Positions 1-9,757 are shown, numbered from the stretch's first letter. The stretch is 64,000 bases of DNA from Altererythrobacter sp. (GCA_016793865.1 JAEULJ010000001.1:639496-703495); one strand, 5' to 3'. The notes: a model not told the origin generated them from the letters alone. Translations and numbers: made by a program.

Positions 1-2552
1 AGGGCATTTTCGCGATCGAGAAGGTCGACCTCAACAACGGCCAGGTGACGACCGCGGTCTCCGGCTATGGCGGAGCGGTTCGTCCGCAGCCTTCGCCCGA
101 CGGCAAGCTGATCAGCTTCGTCCGCCGCGACAGGGACAAATCCGAGCTGTGGGTGAAGGATCTGGCGAGCGGGGTCGAGCGGCGGCTGACCGGCGGGCTC
201 GACCTCGATCTCCAGGAGACCTGGGCGGTCCACGGGACCTATCCCTCGATGGCGTGGACGCCGGACAGCCGTACGCTGGTCTATTGGGCCGGCGGCAAGC
301 TGCGCCGCATCGCGGCGACGGGGGGCGACAGCGCGGTGATCCCGTTCCGGATCGACGATACCCGCGCGATCGCCGATGCACCGCATCCGCAGGTCGCGGT
401 CTCGCCCGACAGCTTCACCACGCGCATGGTCAAGTTCGCGACAATGGCGCCCGCAGCGACTTCAGGGGGCGGGCGGATCGTGTTCGAGAGCCTTGGCAAG
501 CTGTGGGTCAAGGACGGCGCACAGGGCGCGCCGCGCCGCCTGACCGCGGATGGCGAAGCATTGGAGCTGTGGCCCGCGTTCTCGCGCGATGGCCGCTCGC
601 TCGCCTGGGTGCGCTGGACCGATGGCGGGCTGGGCCAGATCATGGTCGCGGGCACCGATGGCAAGGGCGCCCGCGCCGTGACGCGGACGCCCGGTCACTA
701 TGCCGTGCCGCAGTTCTCTCCCGATGGCCGCCATCTCGTGTTCGAGAAGCGCCAGGGCGGCGACTTGCTGAGCCCCGACTACTCCGAGGATACCGGCATC
801 TATCGCCTGGCGCTGGCCGGGGGCACGCCCGAACTGGTCGCACGCGGCAATCGCGCGCCGCAATATGGCGCGGTGAGCGACCGCATCTTCATGCTGGGGC
901 AGGAGAAGGGCAAGCTCCAGATCCTCTCCACCGACCTGAGGGGCCAGGAGAAGCGGGTCCACGCCCTTGGTGAGCTCGCCAACGACTTCCGCGTATCGCC
1001 CGACGGAAAGACGCTCGCCTTCCGCCAGAACTACGAGGTCTTCGCCATGCCGCTGCTTCCTGGCGGACAGGCGGTGGAGGTGGCGGAAAAGGCCAGCTCC
1101 CTCCCGGTCACCCAGGCCAGCAAGGGCGGTGCGTCCTATGTCGGCTGGGCCGATGGTGGGCGGACGCTGACCTGGTCGATGGGGCCAACGCTCTACCGCG
1201 CCGATGTCGCGACCCTGTTCGCCAATGCGCCGCAGGCCGATGGCGCGCCGCGCTTCGCGCCGCCACAGACCGGCATCTCGCTGGCGCGCACGGTCGCGGC
1301 CGTGCGGCCATCCGGCACGGTTGCGCTGACCAATGCGCGCATCCTGACCATGACGGGGGACGGTGCGGGCGCGATCGAGAACGGCACCATCGTGGTTTCC
1401 GGCGACCGCATCCTTGCGGTGGGCGCCGTGGGCGACGTCGAGGTGCCCGCGGGTGCGAAGGTCATCGACATGGCGGGCAAGACGATCATGCCCGGACTGG
1501 TCGATGCCCATGCCCACGGCCCGCAGGGGCAGGGCGATCTGGTGCCGCAGCAGAACTGGACGCTGGTGCAGCAGCTGGCGCTGGGCACCACCACCATGCA
1601 CGATCCATCCTCGCAGGCGACCACCGCCTTCGCCGCCGCCGAGCGTCAACGCGCCGGGCTGCTGCTCGCACCGCGGCTCTTCTCGACCGCGGAGATCGTC
1701 TATGGGGCCAAATCGCCCGGGGTCTATGCCCGCATCGACAGCTACGAGGACGCGCTCCAGCACGTCCGGCGCATAAAGGCGCAGGGCGGCGGCTCGATCA
1801 AGAACTACAACCAGCCCCGCCGCGACCAGCGGCAGATGGTGGCGCGCGCCGCGGCGGCCGAAGGCATGCAGGTCGTGGCCGAGGGCGGCTCGCTCTATGG
1901 CATGGACATGACCATCGTGGCCGACGGCAACTCCACGCTCGAGCACAATGTCCCGCTGGAATATTTCTACGAGGACATGCTCCAGTTCTTCGGCCAGTCG
2001 CAGACCAATTACACGCCCACGCTGGTTGTCACCTACGGCGGGCTGGCGGGCGATCCCTACTGGCGGCAGGCGACCGATGTGTTCGCCGACCCGCTGCTGG
2101 TCCACACGCCCCCGCGCGAGCTGCTGGCGTTCACCGCGCGGCGGGTGAAGGCACCGGAATGGGCTTTCGTGGACGATGATTCCGCGCGCGAGGCCAAGAA
2201 GCTGGCGGCGCGCGGACCGCTGGTGTCGATCGGCGCGCACGGCCAGCAGTCGGGCATCGCCGCGCATTGGGAACTGTGGAGCTTCGTCCGCGGCGGGATG
2301 ACCCCGGTTGAGGCGTTGCGCGCGGGCACGATCATCCCCGCCCGCTCGCTCGGCATGGATCGGGACATCGGGAGCCTGGAGGCGGGCAAGCTTGCCGATC
2401 TCGTGGTGCTCGACGCCGATCCCTCGCAGGACATTCGCGTCTCGAACCGCATCGCCAGCGTCATGCTCGGCGGGCGGCTCTACGATGCGCGAACGATGAA
2501 CGAGACCGGGACAGGCGACGCGAAGCGGCTGCCCTACTACTGGGAGCGCTGA
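1..2552 (+). CDS. PD40 beta-propeller / amidohydrolase fusion protein (5' partial)
   Basis: Partial: the frame is open to position 3 and runs through the GTG at 45, so the true start lies outside the window. About 400 residues of TolB/PD40-type propeller blades (recurrent SPDG/FSPDGR motifs near 90, 710 and 995) precede an amidohydrolase domain starting near 1320. The metal-binding HxH is in DAHAHG (about 1503-1520). Other likely ligands are His in LEHN (about 1940) and GAHG (about 2235). The domain closes with GSLEAGKLADLVVLD, the usual composite-domain strand. Such fusions are usually secreted metal-dependent hydrolases of peptides or cyclic amides, but the substrate cannot be inferred here. 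It ends 11 bp from the convergent chemoreceptor gene. Confidence 0.9.
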   Translation, partial: GIFAIEKVDLNNGQVTTAVSGYGGAVRPQPSPDGKLISFVRRDRDKSELWVKDLASGVERRLTGGLDLDLQETWAVHGTYPSMAWTPDSRTLVYWAGGKLRRIAATGGDSAVIPFRIDDTRAIADAPHPQVAVSPDSFTTRMVKFATMAPAATSGGGRIVFESLGKLWVKDGAQGAPRRLTADGEALELWPAFSRDGRSLAWVRWTDGGLGQIMVAGTDGKGARAVTRTPGHYAVPQFSPDGRHLVFEKRQGGDLLSPDYSEDTGIYRLALAGGTPELVARGNRAPQYGAVSDRIFMLGQEKGKLQILSTDLRGQEKRVHALGELANDFRVSPDGKTLAFRQNYEVFAMPLLPGGQAVEVAEKASSLPVTQASKGGASYVGWADGGRTLTWSMGPTLYRADVATLFANAPQADGAPRFAPPQTGISLARTVAAVRPSGTVALTNARILTMTGDGAGAIENGTIVVSGDRILAVGAVGDVEVPAGAKVIDMAGKTIMPGLVDAHAHGPQGQGDLVPQQNWTLVQQLALGTTTMHDPSSQATTAFAAAERQRAGLLLAPRLFSTAEIVYGAKSPGVYARIDSYEDALQHVRRIKAQGGGSIKNYNQPRRDQRQMVARAAAAEGMQVVAEGGSLYGMDMTIVADGNSTLEHNVPLEYFYEDMLQFFGQSQTNYTPTLVVTYGGLAGDPYWRQATDVFADPLLVHTPPRELLAFTARRVKAPEWAFVDDDSAREAKKLAARGPLVSIGAHGQQSGIAAHWELWSFVRGGMTPVEALRAGTIIPARSLGMDRDIGSLEAGKLADLVVLDADPSQDIRVSNRIASVMLGGRLYDARTMNETGTGDAKRLPYYWER

Positions 2553-2563
2553 GCGCCTTCCGC

Positions 2564-3904
2564 CTAGGCGGCGCGGACCTCGGCCAGGAACTCGCCGACC
2601 CTGGCGCGCAGGGTGGCGGCCTGGCCCTCGAGCTCGGTTGCGCTGGCCAGCACCTGGCTGGCCGCCGTCCCGGTGCTGGTGGAGGCCTCGCGCACCTGCA
2701 CGATATTGCTCGCCACCTCGTCGGAACTGCGGGCGGCGAGATCGATCGAGCGCGCCAGGTCCTGACCCGCGACCGACTGCTGATCGACAGCGCTGGCGAT
2801 GGAGATTGCCGTCGTCTCCAGGCTCTTGATCTGGTCGCCGATCGAGCGGAGCGCGGATACGCTCGCCCCGGTGGAATCCTGCATCGCGCGGATCTGCTCG
2901 GCGATCTCCTCGGTCGCGCGGCTGGTCTGGAGCGCCAGCTCCTTCACCTCCGAAGCGACCACCGCGAAGCCGCGGCCCGCCTCGCCGCCGCGCGCCGCCT
3001 CGATAGAGGCGTTGAGGGCAAGCAAATTGGTTCTCTGGGCGATCGAGCTGATGAGCTCGACGATCTGGCCCACCTGGTCGGCGCTGGCGGCGAGCGTGGA
3101 GATCGTGGCGTCGGCATGGGTCGCGGCGTCGGTGGCGCGGCGCGCCAGCTCCGCCGAACTCGTCGCCTGGCGGCTGATCTCGCCGATCGACATCGCAAAC
3201 TCGTCGGACGCCGCAGCAGCAGCCGTGACACCGGAGGATGCGCGATCCATCGAATGCGAGACCAGGCCGGACTGCGCCGAGGCCTGCTCCGCCGCCGCGG
3301 CCATCATGCCGGCCGTGGACTGGAGCTGGCTAGATGCCGCCGCGACCCCGCCGACCACATCGCCGATCGAGGCTTCGAAGCTGTTGGCAAGGGCCAGCAG
3401 ATCGCGCTTGCGCAGCTCCGCCGCATCGTTGCGTGCGGCGAACAACTCGTCGAGCTTATGGCCGGACTTGGCAAAGACCTGAAGCGCTCGGGCGATCTCA
3501 CCGATCTCGTCCTCGCGGTCGATGCCCTTGATCGCAATGTCGCGTTCTCCGCGCGCCAGCCGGTTCATTTCATGGGCCAGGGTCTCGAGCGGGCGCACCG
3601 TGTCCACCAGCATCCTGCGCGCCTGCAGCCAGCCGAAGAACAGCCCGACCGGCGCGCCGATGGTCACGATCCAGCCCAGCACACCGGACCACGCCGGGAT
3701 GGTGCGCCCGATGAGCGCCGCCCCGGCCACGATGGTCAGGCTGGCGATCAGAGTGCCGGTGGTCCAGAGCAGCTTGCCGGCCACCGGCTTGCGGTTGAAC
3801 CACGCGGCGAGCCAATATCTGTCTTCGCTGCGCGCCGCCGCCAGTTCAACCGCCGCGATTTCCGCGTACAGCGCCTCGTGGCCGATCCTGGTGGGTGCGT
3901 TCAT
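2564..3904 (-). CDS. Methyl-accepting chemotaxis protein, no periplasmic ligand domain
   Basis: Chemoreceptor of about 446 residues. Two membrane segments (about 45-65 and 72-92) are separated by only a few residues, so there is essentially no periplasmic sensor. A HAMP-like stretch follows (about 93-150), then a long helical signalling domain whose conserved tip [19 protein letters not shown] lies near residues 285-305. Receptors of this kind control a CheA kinase through CheW. The C-terminus (FLAEVRAA) lacks the CheR/CheB-tethering pentapeptide. The start at 3904 is preferred; an in-frame ATG at 3934 has GGGG directly abutting it. It lies last in the che block, and neither cheA nor cheW is in the window. 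Confidence 0.92.
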   Translation of the reverse strand: MNAPTRIGHEALYAEIAAVELAAARSEDRYWLAAWFNRKPVAGKLLWTTGTLIASLTIVAGAALIGRTIPAWSGVLGWIVTIGAPVGLFFGWLQARRMLVDTVRPLETLAHEMNRLARGERDIAIKGIDREDEIGEIARALQVFAKSGHKLDELFAARNDAAELRKRDLLALANSFEASIGDVVGGVAAASSQLQSTAGMMAAAAEQASAQSGLVSHSMDRASSGVTAAAAASDEFAMSIGEISRQATSSAELARRATDAATHADATISTLAASADQVGQIVELISSIAQRTNLLALNASIEAARGGEAGRGFAVVASEVKELALQTSRATEEIAEQIRAMQDSTGASVSALRSIGDQIKSLETTAISIASAVDQQSVAGQDLARSIDLAARSSDEVASNIVQVREASTSTGTAASQVLASATELEGQAATLRARVGEFLAEVRAA

Positions 3905-4010
3905 GGACGGAAAGTTCCCGGTTGAGCTTGCCATCCCCTATCGCGAGGCTTGCTTGAGATACGGTTAATCCGGCGGCTTCGGCACCAAGACCGCACGCCT
4001 TGCGCGATGC

Positions 4011-5558
4011 TCAGGCGGCCTTCGGTGTCGCCCGGCGGGTGGGCGGCCCTTCCGCGCGCTCGGGGGAGCGCTCGACCGGGGCATGGCCGAGGTGCTGGGC
4101 GATGTCGGCAGCGGGCATGGCCTTGAAATAGAGCCAGCCCTGAATCTGATCGCACCCCGCGGCGCGCACCATCGCGGCCTGCTCCTCGGTCTCGACGCCT
4201 TCGGCGGTGACCTCCATTTTCATCGCGCGGGCGACCGTGATGGAGGACAGCATCATGGCCCGGCTGCCTTCGTCCTCGCTCGCCTGGACAACGAGGCTTC
4301 GATCCAGCTTCAGCTTCTCGAACCGGAACTGGCGCAGGAAGCCGAAGCTGGCGTAGCCGGTGCCGAAGTCGTCGAGCGCCACATTGACACCAAAGCCCCG
4401 GATCACCGCAAGGCTGCGCTCGGCGACCACCGGATCTAGGACCAGGCAGGTTTCCGTGATTTCGAGCTCCAGCCGCGTCGGGTCGAAGCCGGTCTCTTCC
4501 AGGATATGGCCGAGCTGGATGGGAAACTCCGGATTGCGGAGCTGTGCCGCCGAGATGTTCACCGAAAGCTTGATTCCCGTCCACGCGCGCGCATCGGTGC
4601 AAGCGCGGCGCAGCACCCACAGGCCCAGCGGATTGATGAGCCCCGATTCCTCGGCGACCGGGATGAAGACGTTGGGGCCGACCCGCTTGCCGTCGGGGCG
4701 CGCCCAGCGGATCAGCGATTCCACCGCCACCACCTGTCCGGTACCGCAGTCCACAAGCGGCTGGTAGTGGAGCTCGAACTGCTCGCCCGCGAGTGCCTGG
4801 CGCAGCTCGTCGTCGAGCTGTCGGATGGCTTCGCGGCTGCGGTCGAATTCGGGGCTGTACCAAGTGCAGCGGCCCTTGCCGCCGCGCTTGGAGGAGTACA
4901 TCGCCACATCGCCGCGGCGAAGCAACTCGGACGAACTCACATCCTCACCCGGTGACCGGCGGGCCAGGCCGATACTTGCCCCCAGCGCAAGGCGCCGTTC
5001 GTCGACCTTCATCGGCCGCATCAGCCGTTCAACGATTCGCCGGCACATCCCTTCCAGGAGGGTGGCCGCCAACGGCCCCGACTTGAGCAGCGCGAACTCG
5101 TCGCCCCCCAGCCGATACACCACGGCCTCATCGCCGCAGATTGTGAGGAAGATCGCGCCCGCCTCGCGAATCACACGGTCTCCCATCGAGTGCCCGTAGT
5201 GCTCGTTGACCAGCATGAAGCCGTCGAGATCGATGAGTGCGAGTGCAACCTCTTCCTCGCTGCGGCCGAGCTGCTTGAAATCCTGATGGAGCGCGGCGCG
5301 GTTTGGCAATCCTGTGAGCGCGTCGGTCAGTCCCGTGCGCTCGAGCCGCGCGACTTCGCGCAATCCCGTACGGACCAGCATGATAACGGCGACAGCGAAG
5401 CACGCCGCCCCGGCCGCCAGGGCAGCGGGCGCCGCTGCAGTTCCGGCCAGGCTCGCCCATGTCGCCGCCGACAGAGCGAAGATGGCGGACAGAACCGCTG
5501 CCGGCGCCAACACCATCCGGCGCGCAGACGTCCCCTCGTGATGATCGAGCAAGGCCAC
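4011..5558 (-). CDS. Membrane GGDEF-EAL cyclic-di-GMP signalling protein
   Basis: About 515 residues. Two N-terminal membrane helices (about 18-38 and 42-64) are followed by a GGDEF domain with intact RLGGDEF (about residues 147-153), then an EAL domain. The EAL domain keeps its catalytic residues: ESL (about 279), NISAAQL, ELEITET, DDFGTGY, KLKLDRS and AEGVETEEQ. The inhibitory RxxD site before GGDEF is absent (GDEA instead). It could make c-di-GMP, degrade it, or both. The GTG at 5558 is chosen because AAAGGGG lies about 5 nt upstream; an ATG at 5516 is the alternative. It sits between cheR and the chemoreceptor, which suggests a motility-to-sessility role (inference). Confidence 0.9.
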   Translation of the reverse strand: MALLDHHEGTSARRMVLAPAAVLSAIFALSAATWASLAGTAAAPAALAAGAACFAVAVIMLVRTGLREVARLERTGLTDALTGLPNRAALHQDFKQLGRSEEEVALALIDLDGFMLVNEHYGHSMGDRVIREAGAIFLTICGDEAVVYRLGGDEFALLKSGPLAATLLEGMCRRIVERLMRPMKVDERRLALGASIGLARRSPGEDVSSSELLRRGDVAMYSSKRGGKGRCTWYSPEFDRSREAIRQLDDELRQALAGEQFELHYQPLVDCGTGQVVAVESLIRWARPDGKRVGPNVFIPVAEESGLINPLGLWVLRRACTDARAWTGIKLSVNISAAQLRNPEFPIQLGHILEETGFDPTRLELEITETCLVLDPVVAERSLAVIRGFGVNVALDDFGTGYASFGFLRQFRFEKLKLDRSLVVQASEDEGSRAMMLSSITVARAMKMEVTAEGVETEEQAAMVRAAGCDQIQGWLYFKAMPAADIAQHLGHAPVERSPERAEGPPTRRATPKAA

Positions 5559-5677
5559 GCTACCCCTTTGATGCACCCGGAGGTGCGGCTTTCTCCGGTT
5601 TGCTAAAAGGCCACCGGCTAAGGAACCGTAAAGGCGTGACAAACGGCCCTTGCGATCGCGCAACTCGAACATCGGCC

Positions 5678-6538
5678 TCAATAGCCGACCGCCAGCGAGC
5701 GTGGCCGCGCGATTCCGCACGGATCGCTTCGGCGATATAGCGCCGATCCGCAAGCTGCGGGCTCGAAGCATTCCGTCTGGCCCACCGCGGTTTCTCCCGC
5801 GCCCAGCATCAGCCAGCCGTCCTGGGCCAGCGCATTCGACATGCGCTCGAAGACCCGCTGCCGGGTGGGGATGTCGAAATAGAGCAGCACATTGCGACAC
5901 AGGATCAGGTCGAATCGCCCGGGCGCGGGGACCGGGTCGAGGATGTTGTGCTGCTGGAAGCGGGCAAGCGCGCGGATGCGGTCGCTTGCCTGCCACCCCC
6001 CGTCACTCTCGGTGAAGAAATTGAGCATCTGCGCGACGCTGATGCCACGCTGGATTTCGAACTGGCTATAGCGCCCGAGGCGAGCCGCCGCGATCGCCTT
6101 GCCCGAGATGTCGGTGCCCAGGATTTCGATCTGCCAGCCGGCCCACCGCGCCGGCTGCTCGGCGAACATCATCGCCAGCGACAACGCTTCCTGCCCGGTC
6201 GAGCAGCCCGCCGACCAGATCGAAAGGCGCCGAGCCGCCGCCCGCTCGCGCACCAGTTCGGGCAGGACCTGATGCGCGAGCGTGGCAAAATAGGCGTGGT
6301 CGCGGAAGAAGTATGTCTCGTTGTTGAGCAGCGCCTCGACGACGTCATTGGCCAGCGCCTGCTCTCCGGGATTATCCAGCAGGCACACGAGCTGATCCAC
6401 ATTGCTGATGCCGCGCTCGCGGAAGATGCCGGCAAGCGCGGAGGGAACCCGCCACAGGCGTGATTCGGTCAGTTCCTGGCCGGTCCGGCTGGCCAGCAGG
6501 TCGGCGATAATGCGATGCGACGCGTCGCTCAGCGCCAT
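5678..6538 (-). CDS. cheR: Chemotaxis protein methyltransferase CheR
   Basis: A 286-residue SAM-dependent methyltransferase that methylates glutamates of chemoreceptors. The N-terminal helical domain is followed by the SAM site (SAGCSTGQEA, about residues 105-115), NNETYFFRD upstream of it, and CRNVLLYFD near residue 210, all typical of CheR. The ATG at 6538 overlaps the end of cheB by 10 nt, indicating translational coupling. The length fits the family's simple form without TPR repeats. Its presumed substrate, the chemoreceptor at 2564-3904, has no docking pentapeptide. Confidence 0.95.
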   Translation of the reverse strand: MALSDASHRIIADLLASRTGQELTESRLWRVPSALAGIFRERGISNVDQLVCLLDNPGEQALANDVVEALLNNETYFFRDHAYFATLAHQVLPELVRERAAARRLSIWSAGCSTGQEALSLAMMFAEQPARWAGWQIEILGTDISGKAIAAARLGRYSQFEIQRGISVAQMLNFFTESDGGWQASDRIRALARFQQHNILDPVPAPGRFDLILCRNVLLYFDIPTRQRVFERMSNALAQDGWLMLGAGETAVGQTECFEPAACGSALYRRSDPCGIARPRSLAVGY

Positions 6539-7647
6539 GGGACACCGGCCGCTGCGGCAACGATACGGTCGGCCAGCGCCTGGGGTGGACTCACCGCGCA
6601 AGCCAGGCCCCGTTCCGCCACGCCCCGCGGCATGCCCCACACCGCGCAACTGGCCTCGTCCTGGGCATAGATACCGCCGCCCGCGGCCGCGATCCGCTCG
6701 GCGCCCTCGGTGCCGTCTCTGCCCATTCCAGACAGGAGCACGGCCGCAACATGGCCGTCATAGGCTTCGGCCAAGGTCGCGAACATCGGATCGACGGAAG
6801 GGCGGCAACCGCTCCTGACGCTGTGATGCGCGAGCCCGGTAAGGACATCCGTGCCGCTGCGGCGCACGATCATGTGCGCTCCTCCCGGAGCGATCACGAT
6901 CCTGCGCGGGAGCACCGCGACGCCCTCGCCCCCCAGCACCGCCTCGCGTCCGGCCGCCGCTTCCATCTGGCGCGCGAAGACCGCCATGAAATTGTCGGGG
7001 AGATGCTGGGTGATGAGGATCGGGAGGTCGAAATGGGCCGGGAGCCGGCGCAGGAACAGATTGAGGGCATGGATACCGCCCGTGGAGGCACCGATGGCGA
7101 CCACGCGCGGGCGCCTGGGCGGCATCGCGCGGGCATATGCGGCTGGCCGCTGCGGCACGGAGGCATTGGCAGGTAAGGCGGATTTCCACCCGAGCGCCCG
7201 GATCTTGGCAAGAAGATTGCCTCGATAATCCTCGTTGAAGCCACCTGGGCGTGGCTTCAGCATGGTATCGGCCGCGCCCATCTGCAGCGCCGAAAGCGTC
7301 GCTTCGGCCCCGTCCGTGGTGAGCGATGAAACCACCAGCACCTGTGCGCCGGCGGCAATGTCGAGGATGGCGGGCAACGCCTCCAGCCCGCCGATTCCGG
7401 GCATCTCCAAGTCCAGCAGGATCACATCGACGCGCGTGGACCGCAAGGCCGCGAGTCCCTGCTCGGCGGTACTGGCCTGCGCGGCGACGGCGAGATCCGC
7501 CTCGCCATCGATCATCCGCGAAAGCACCGTGCGCACGGTGATCGAATCGTCGATCACCATCACCCGCACGCATTTGGCGAAGGGCGCAGGGGTGTGCGCG
7601 GCGGGCAGCCTATTCCGCCGTATTTCGGCTCGAATCACGGCGGGCAT
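6529..7647 (-). CDS. cheB: Chemotaxis response regulator protein-glutamate methylesterase CheB
   Basis: 372 residues with an N-terminal receiver (acidic pair in VIDDS at 32-35, phospho-acceptor D79 in LLDLEMPG) and a C-terminal methylesterase. The methylesterase triad is visible as S188 (GASTGG), H215 (TQHLP) and D311 (GMGRDG). It removes methyl groups from chemoreceptors when phosphorylated by CheA. It starts 13 nt after cheY and overlaps cheR by 10 nt. The start leaves about 28 residues before the receiver, somewhat long, so a start nearer CVRVMVIDDS is possible. Confidence 0.95.
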   Translation of the reverse strand: MPAVIRAEIRRNRLPAAHTPAPFAKCVRVMVIDDSITVRTVLSRMIDGEADLAVAAQASTAEQGLAALRSTRVDVILLDLEMPGIGGLEALPAILDIAAGAQVLVVSSLTTDGAEATLSALQMGAADTMLKPRPGGFNEDYRGNLLAKIRALGWKSALPANASVPQRPAAYARAMPPRRPRVVAIGASTGGIHALNLFLRRLPAHFDLPILITQHLPDNFMAVFARQMEAAAGREAVLGGEGVAVLPRRIVIAPGGAHMIVRRSGTDVLTGLAHHSVRSGCRPSVDPMFATLAEAYDGHVAAVLLSGMGRDGTEGAERIAAAGGGIYAQDEASCAVWGMPRGVAERGLACAVSPPQALADRIVAAAAGVPWR

Positions 7648-7660
7648 CGCGCGGTCGCCG

Positions 7661-8026
7661 TCAGGCCATGCCGACGAGCTGGAGCTTTATCTGGAGCGTC
7701 TCATGATCGAATGGCTTCATCACATATTCGTCGGCCCCGGCGCTGATCGCCTCGCGAATATGGGCGACGTCGTTCTCGGTCGTGCAGAACACCACCTTGG
7801 GGGTATCGCCCCCGGGCCGCTGGCGCAGCTTGGCGATGAATTCGATTCCGGTCATCACCGGCATGTTCCAGTCCAACAGGACCACATCGGGCATCATGGC
7901 ATCGCATCTCTGGAGGCCCTGCATGCCGTCCTCGGCCTCCTCCACGCGGAAGCCCAGCGTTTCCAGGATGTGCCGCGACACCTTGCGGATCACGCGCGAA
8001 TCATCGACGACGAGACAGGTCTTCAT
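7661..8026 (-). CDS. cheY: CheY-type single-domain response regulator
   Basis: A 121-residue stand-alone receiver. Acidic residues D8 and D9, phospho-acceptor D52 in LLDWNMP, T82/T83 and K104 are all present, the full set for phosphotransfer. The DWNMP context matches motor-binding CheY proteins. It is the first gene of the minus-strand cheY-cheB-cheR block; 142 bp of upstream sequence to the bactofilin stop must hold the promoter. ATG 8026 is used because it gives the compact receiver start MKTCLVVDDS. The kinase that phosphorylates it is not encoded in this window. Confidence 0.93.
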   Translation of the reverse strand: MKTCLVVDDSRVIRKVSRHILETLGFRVEEAEDGMQGLQRCDAMMPDVVLLDWNMPVMTGIEFIAKLRQRPGGDTPKVVFCTTENDVAHIREAISAGADEYVMKPFDHETLQIKLQLVGMA

Positions 8027-8168
8027 GGCCAGGTGCGCCCTTCGGGATTGCATGGTCTTCGCCACGCGTAACGGCCACCGGTAACTTTTGGCTTAAGCCC
8101 GCGGGCGACCTCGCCCTTCCGCCTGGACCACCGGCAATCAGGCGCAATCCGGCGGCGCTCGCCCTGGC

Positions 8169-8612
8169 CTAGCTGGCGACCGTAAGCTCCGGCGGGCTCT
8201 GGAGGCGGGGCGCGGGCGTTTCCTCGCGGCGCGCGAAACGGCCCTCGACCACTGCGCCCTGCTCGATGGTAAGCGCGTCATAGTGAACGTCGCCCTCGAT
8301 CCGCGCGGTGCGCAGGATCACCAGCTCGCGCACGGTGATCGAGCCCATGACCCGGCCGGCGAGGCGGGCGCTCTCGGCGGTGACCCCGCCGGTGATGGTG
8401 CTGCTCTCGCCCTGAACCAGGGCGGCGCACACGATGTCGCCCGCCACGCTGCCATCCACGTGCAGATCCGCCGAAGCCTGGATGTCGCCGGTGATGGCAA
8501 GGTCGGCGCCAAGCACCGAGAATGTCGCCGAACCGCCGCGCGGAGCTGCCATGCCTCGCGCTCCCTCAGCGCCGTACGTGGCTTGCGGGCCGGCGGATTT
8601 CTTCGAGAACAT
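8169..8612 (-). CDS. Bactofilin family cytoskeletal protein
   Basis: About 147 residues with the DUF583 right-handed beta-helix core: repeated hydrophobic rungs with GDI, GSVAGDI, GRVMGSI and IEGDVHY spacing, flanked by disordered Pro/Ala-rich tails. Bactofilins polymerise without nucleotides and scaffold envelope-shaping enzymes at the membrane. The ATG at 8612 has GGAG about 10 nt upstream and lies inside the 3' end of the M23 peptidase gene (47 nt overlap); an internal ATG at 8552 would avoid the overlap. Pairing with an M23 peptidase is a recurring arrangement in Proteobacteria. Confidence 0.93.
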   Translation of the reverse strand: MFSKKSAGPQATYGAEGARGMAAPRGGSATFSVLGADLAITGDIQASADLHVDGSVAGDIVCAALVQGESSTITGGVTAESARLAGRVMGSITVRELVILRTARIEGDVHYDALTIEQGAVVEGRFARREETPAPRLQSPPELTVAS

Positions 8613-9714
8613 CGCTTGCACGCTCCAGGAAAAGGCGGGGGTTGAGAGCCCGGTCGTAATGGCGGACCTCGAAATGAAGATGGGGGCCGGTCGAACGGCC
8701 GCTGTTGCCGATCGCGCCGATCACCGCGCCGGCGGCGACCTTCTGCCCCGAACGGGCCGCGAAGCGCGACATATGGGCATAGCGCGTGACGATACCGTTG
8801 CCATGGCTAACCTCGACCGCGTTGCCATAGCCCGACTTCTGCCCCACGAAGGTCACCGTTCCGCGCGCCGCGGCGTAGATCGGCGCACCGATCGGACCCT
8901 TGAAGTCGAGCCCGGCATGCATCGCGGCGCCGCGGGTGAAGGGATCGTGGCGATAGCCGAAACCGGATGAGATGGCGGCAAGGCTCGCGGGGAGCACCTG
9001 CGGCACGCCTTCCAGCCCCTGCACGAGCGCATTCATCCGCGCCACGCTGAGGCCCAGGCGTTCGAAACGAGCATCCATGCCGCCGCCGGGCGCGGTCGCA
9101 TAACGCTGGAGCGGGCCGCCCATGGCCTCGCGGCGGCCCGCCAGCATCGCCTCAGGATCGAGGCCGAGCTGGCGCAGCGCGGCGGCGGCCTTCGCCGCGC
9201 GGGCATCGGCGAAGCGCGTCACGCGGTCCGCCAAGGCAAGCTGGCGGGCCTCGATAGCGGCGAGACCGCGCGTTTCGGGGAGCGCGGCTCCGACCTTGCG
9301 AACCGCTTGCGCCGCCTCACCATGCGCCTCGCCCGCAGCAGGCGCCTTCACGTCCTGCGGCAAGGAGGTGACCATATCCTCGAGGAAATCCTGCCGTCGC
9401 TCCAGATCGTCGCGGACTTCGCGGATATCGCCGCGATAGGCGTCGAGGCGCTCGAGCGAGGTGGCGACCCGGGCCTCGCGTTCGGCAAGCGCGGCGCGCT
9501 GCGCCGTTTCGCTGTAGCGGGTCCACGCCATCGCCCCCATCGCGATGGCCCACGCCAGAACGGCGGTGCCGAGCGAGGCGGCAATCGCCACCTGCACCCG
9601 CGTCGAAATTCTGAGAAAGCGCACCTGGCCGTTGGAGCGCATGAAGAATTCGCGCTCCGGAAACCAGTTGCCCAGACGGCGTCCAAGGTCGCCGCTGGTG
9701 AATTGCCTGAACAA
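8566..9714 (-). CDS. M23 (LytM) metallopeptidase with membrane anchor
   Basis: About 382 residues from the TTG at 9714 (GGGGA 8 nt upstream). GTG 9729 or ATG 9642 are alternatives, but the WFPEREFF segment before the ATG looks conserved. One membrane helix (about 40-62), a coiled coil (about 70-115), and a C-terminal M23 domain follow. Zn-ligand motifs are intact: HAGLD (about 265), YAHMS and GPHLHFE (about 345). It probably cleaves peptidoglycan cross-links in the periplasm. The gene overlaps the downstream bactofilin by 47 nt, suggesting coupled synthesis of enzyme and scaffold. Its upstream region is packed with GANTC sites. Confidence 0.9.
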   Translation of the reverse strand: MFRQFTSGDLGRRLGNWFPEREFFMRSNGQVRFLRISTRVQVAIAASLGTAVLAWAIAMGAMAWTRYSETAQRAALAEREARVATSLERLDAYRGDIREVRDDLERRQDFLEDMVTSLPQDVKAPAAGEAHGEAAQAVRKVGAALPETRGLAAIEARQLALADRVTRFADARAAKAAAALRQLGLDPEAMLAGRREAMGGPLQRYATAPGGGMDARFERLGLSVARMNALVQGLEGVPQVLPASLAAISSGFGYRHDPFTRGAAMHAGLDFKGPIGAPIYAAARGTVTFVGQKSGYGNAVEVSHGNGIVTRYAHMSRFAARSGQKVAAGAVIGAIGNSGRSTGPHLHFEVRHYDRALNPRLFLERASDVLEEIRRPASHVRR

Positions 9715-9757
9715 GGAAGGGGTCCCCACTCCAATGATCCCGCAGGGCCGGTAGTCG

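Noticed and set aside
462-2267. Long minus-strand open frame (601 codons) opposite the amidohydrolase
   Set aside because: Arg/His/Gly-rich composition with no recognisable motif; mirror of a strongly supported gene in high-GC DNA.
8069-8097. Minus-strand sequence vaguely like a flagellar sigma28 promoter before cheY
   Set aside because: GCCGTTA resembles the -10, but the -35 matches only TAA and the spacing is off by one.
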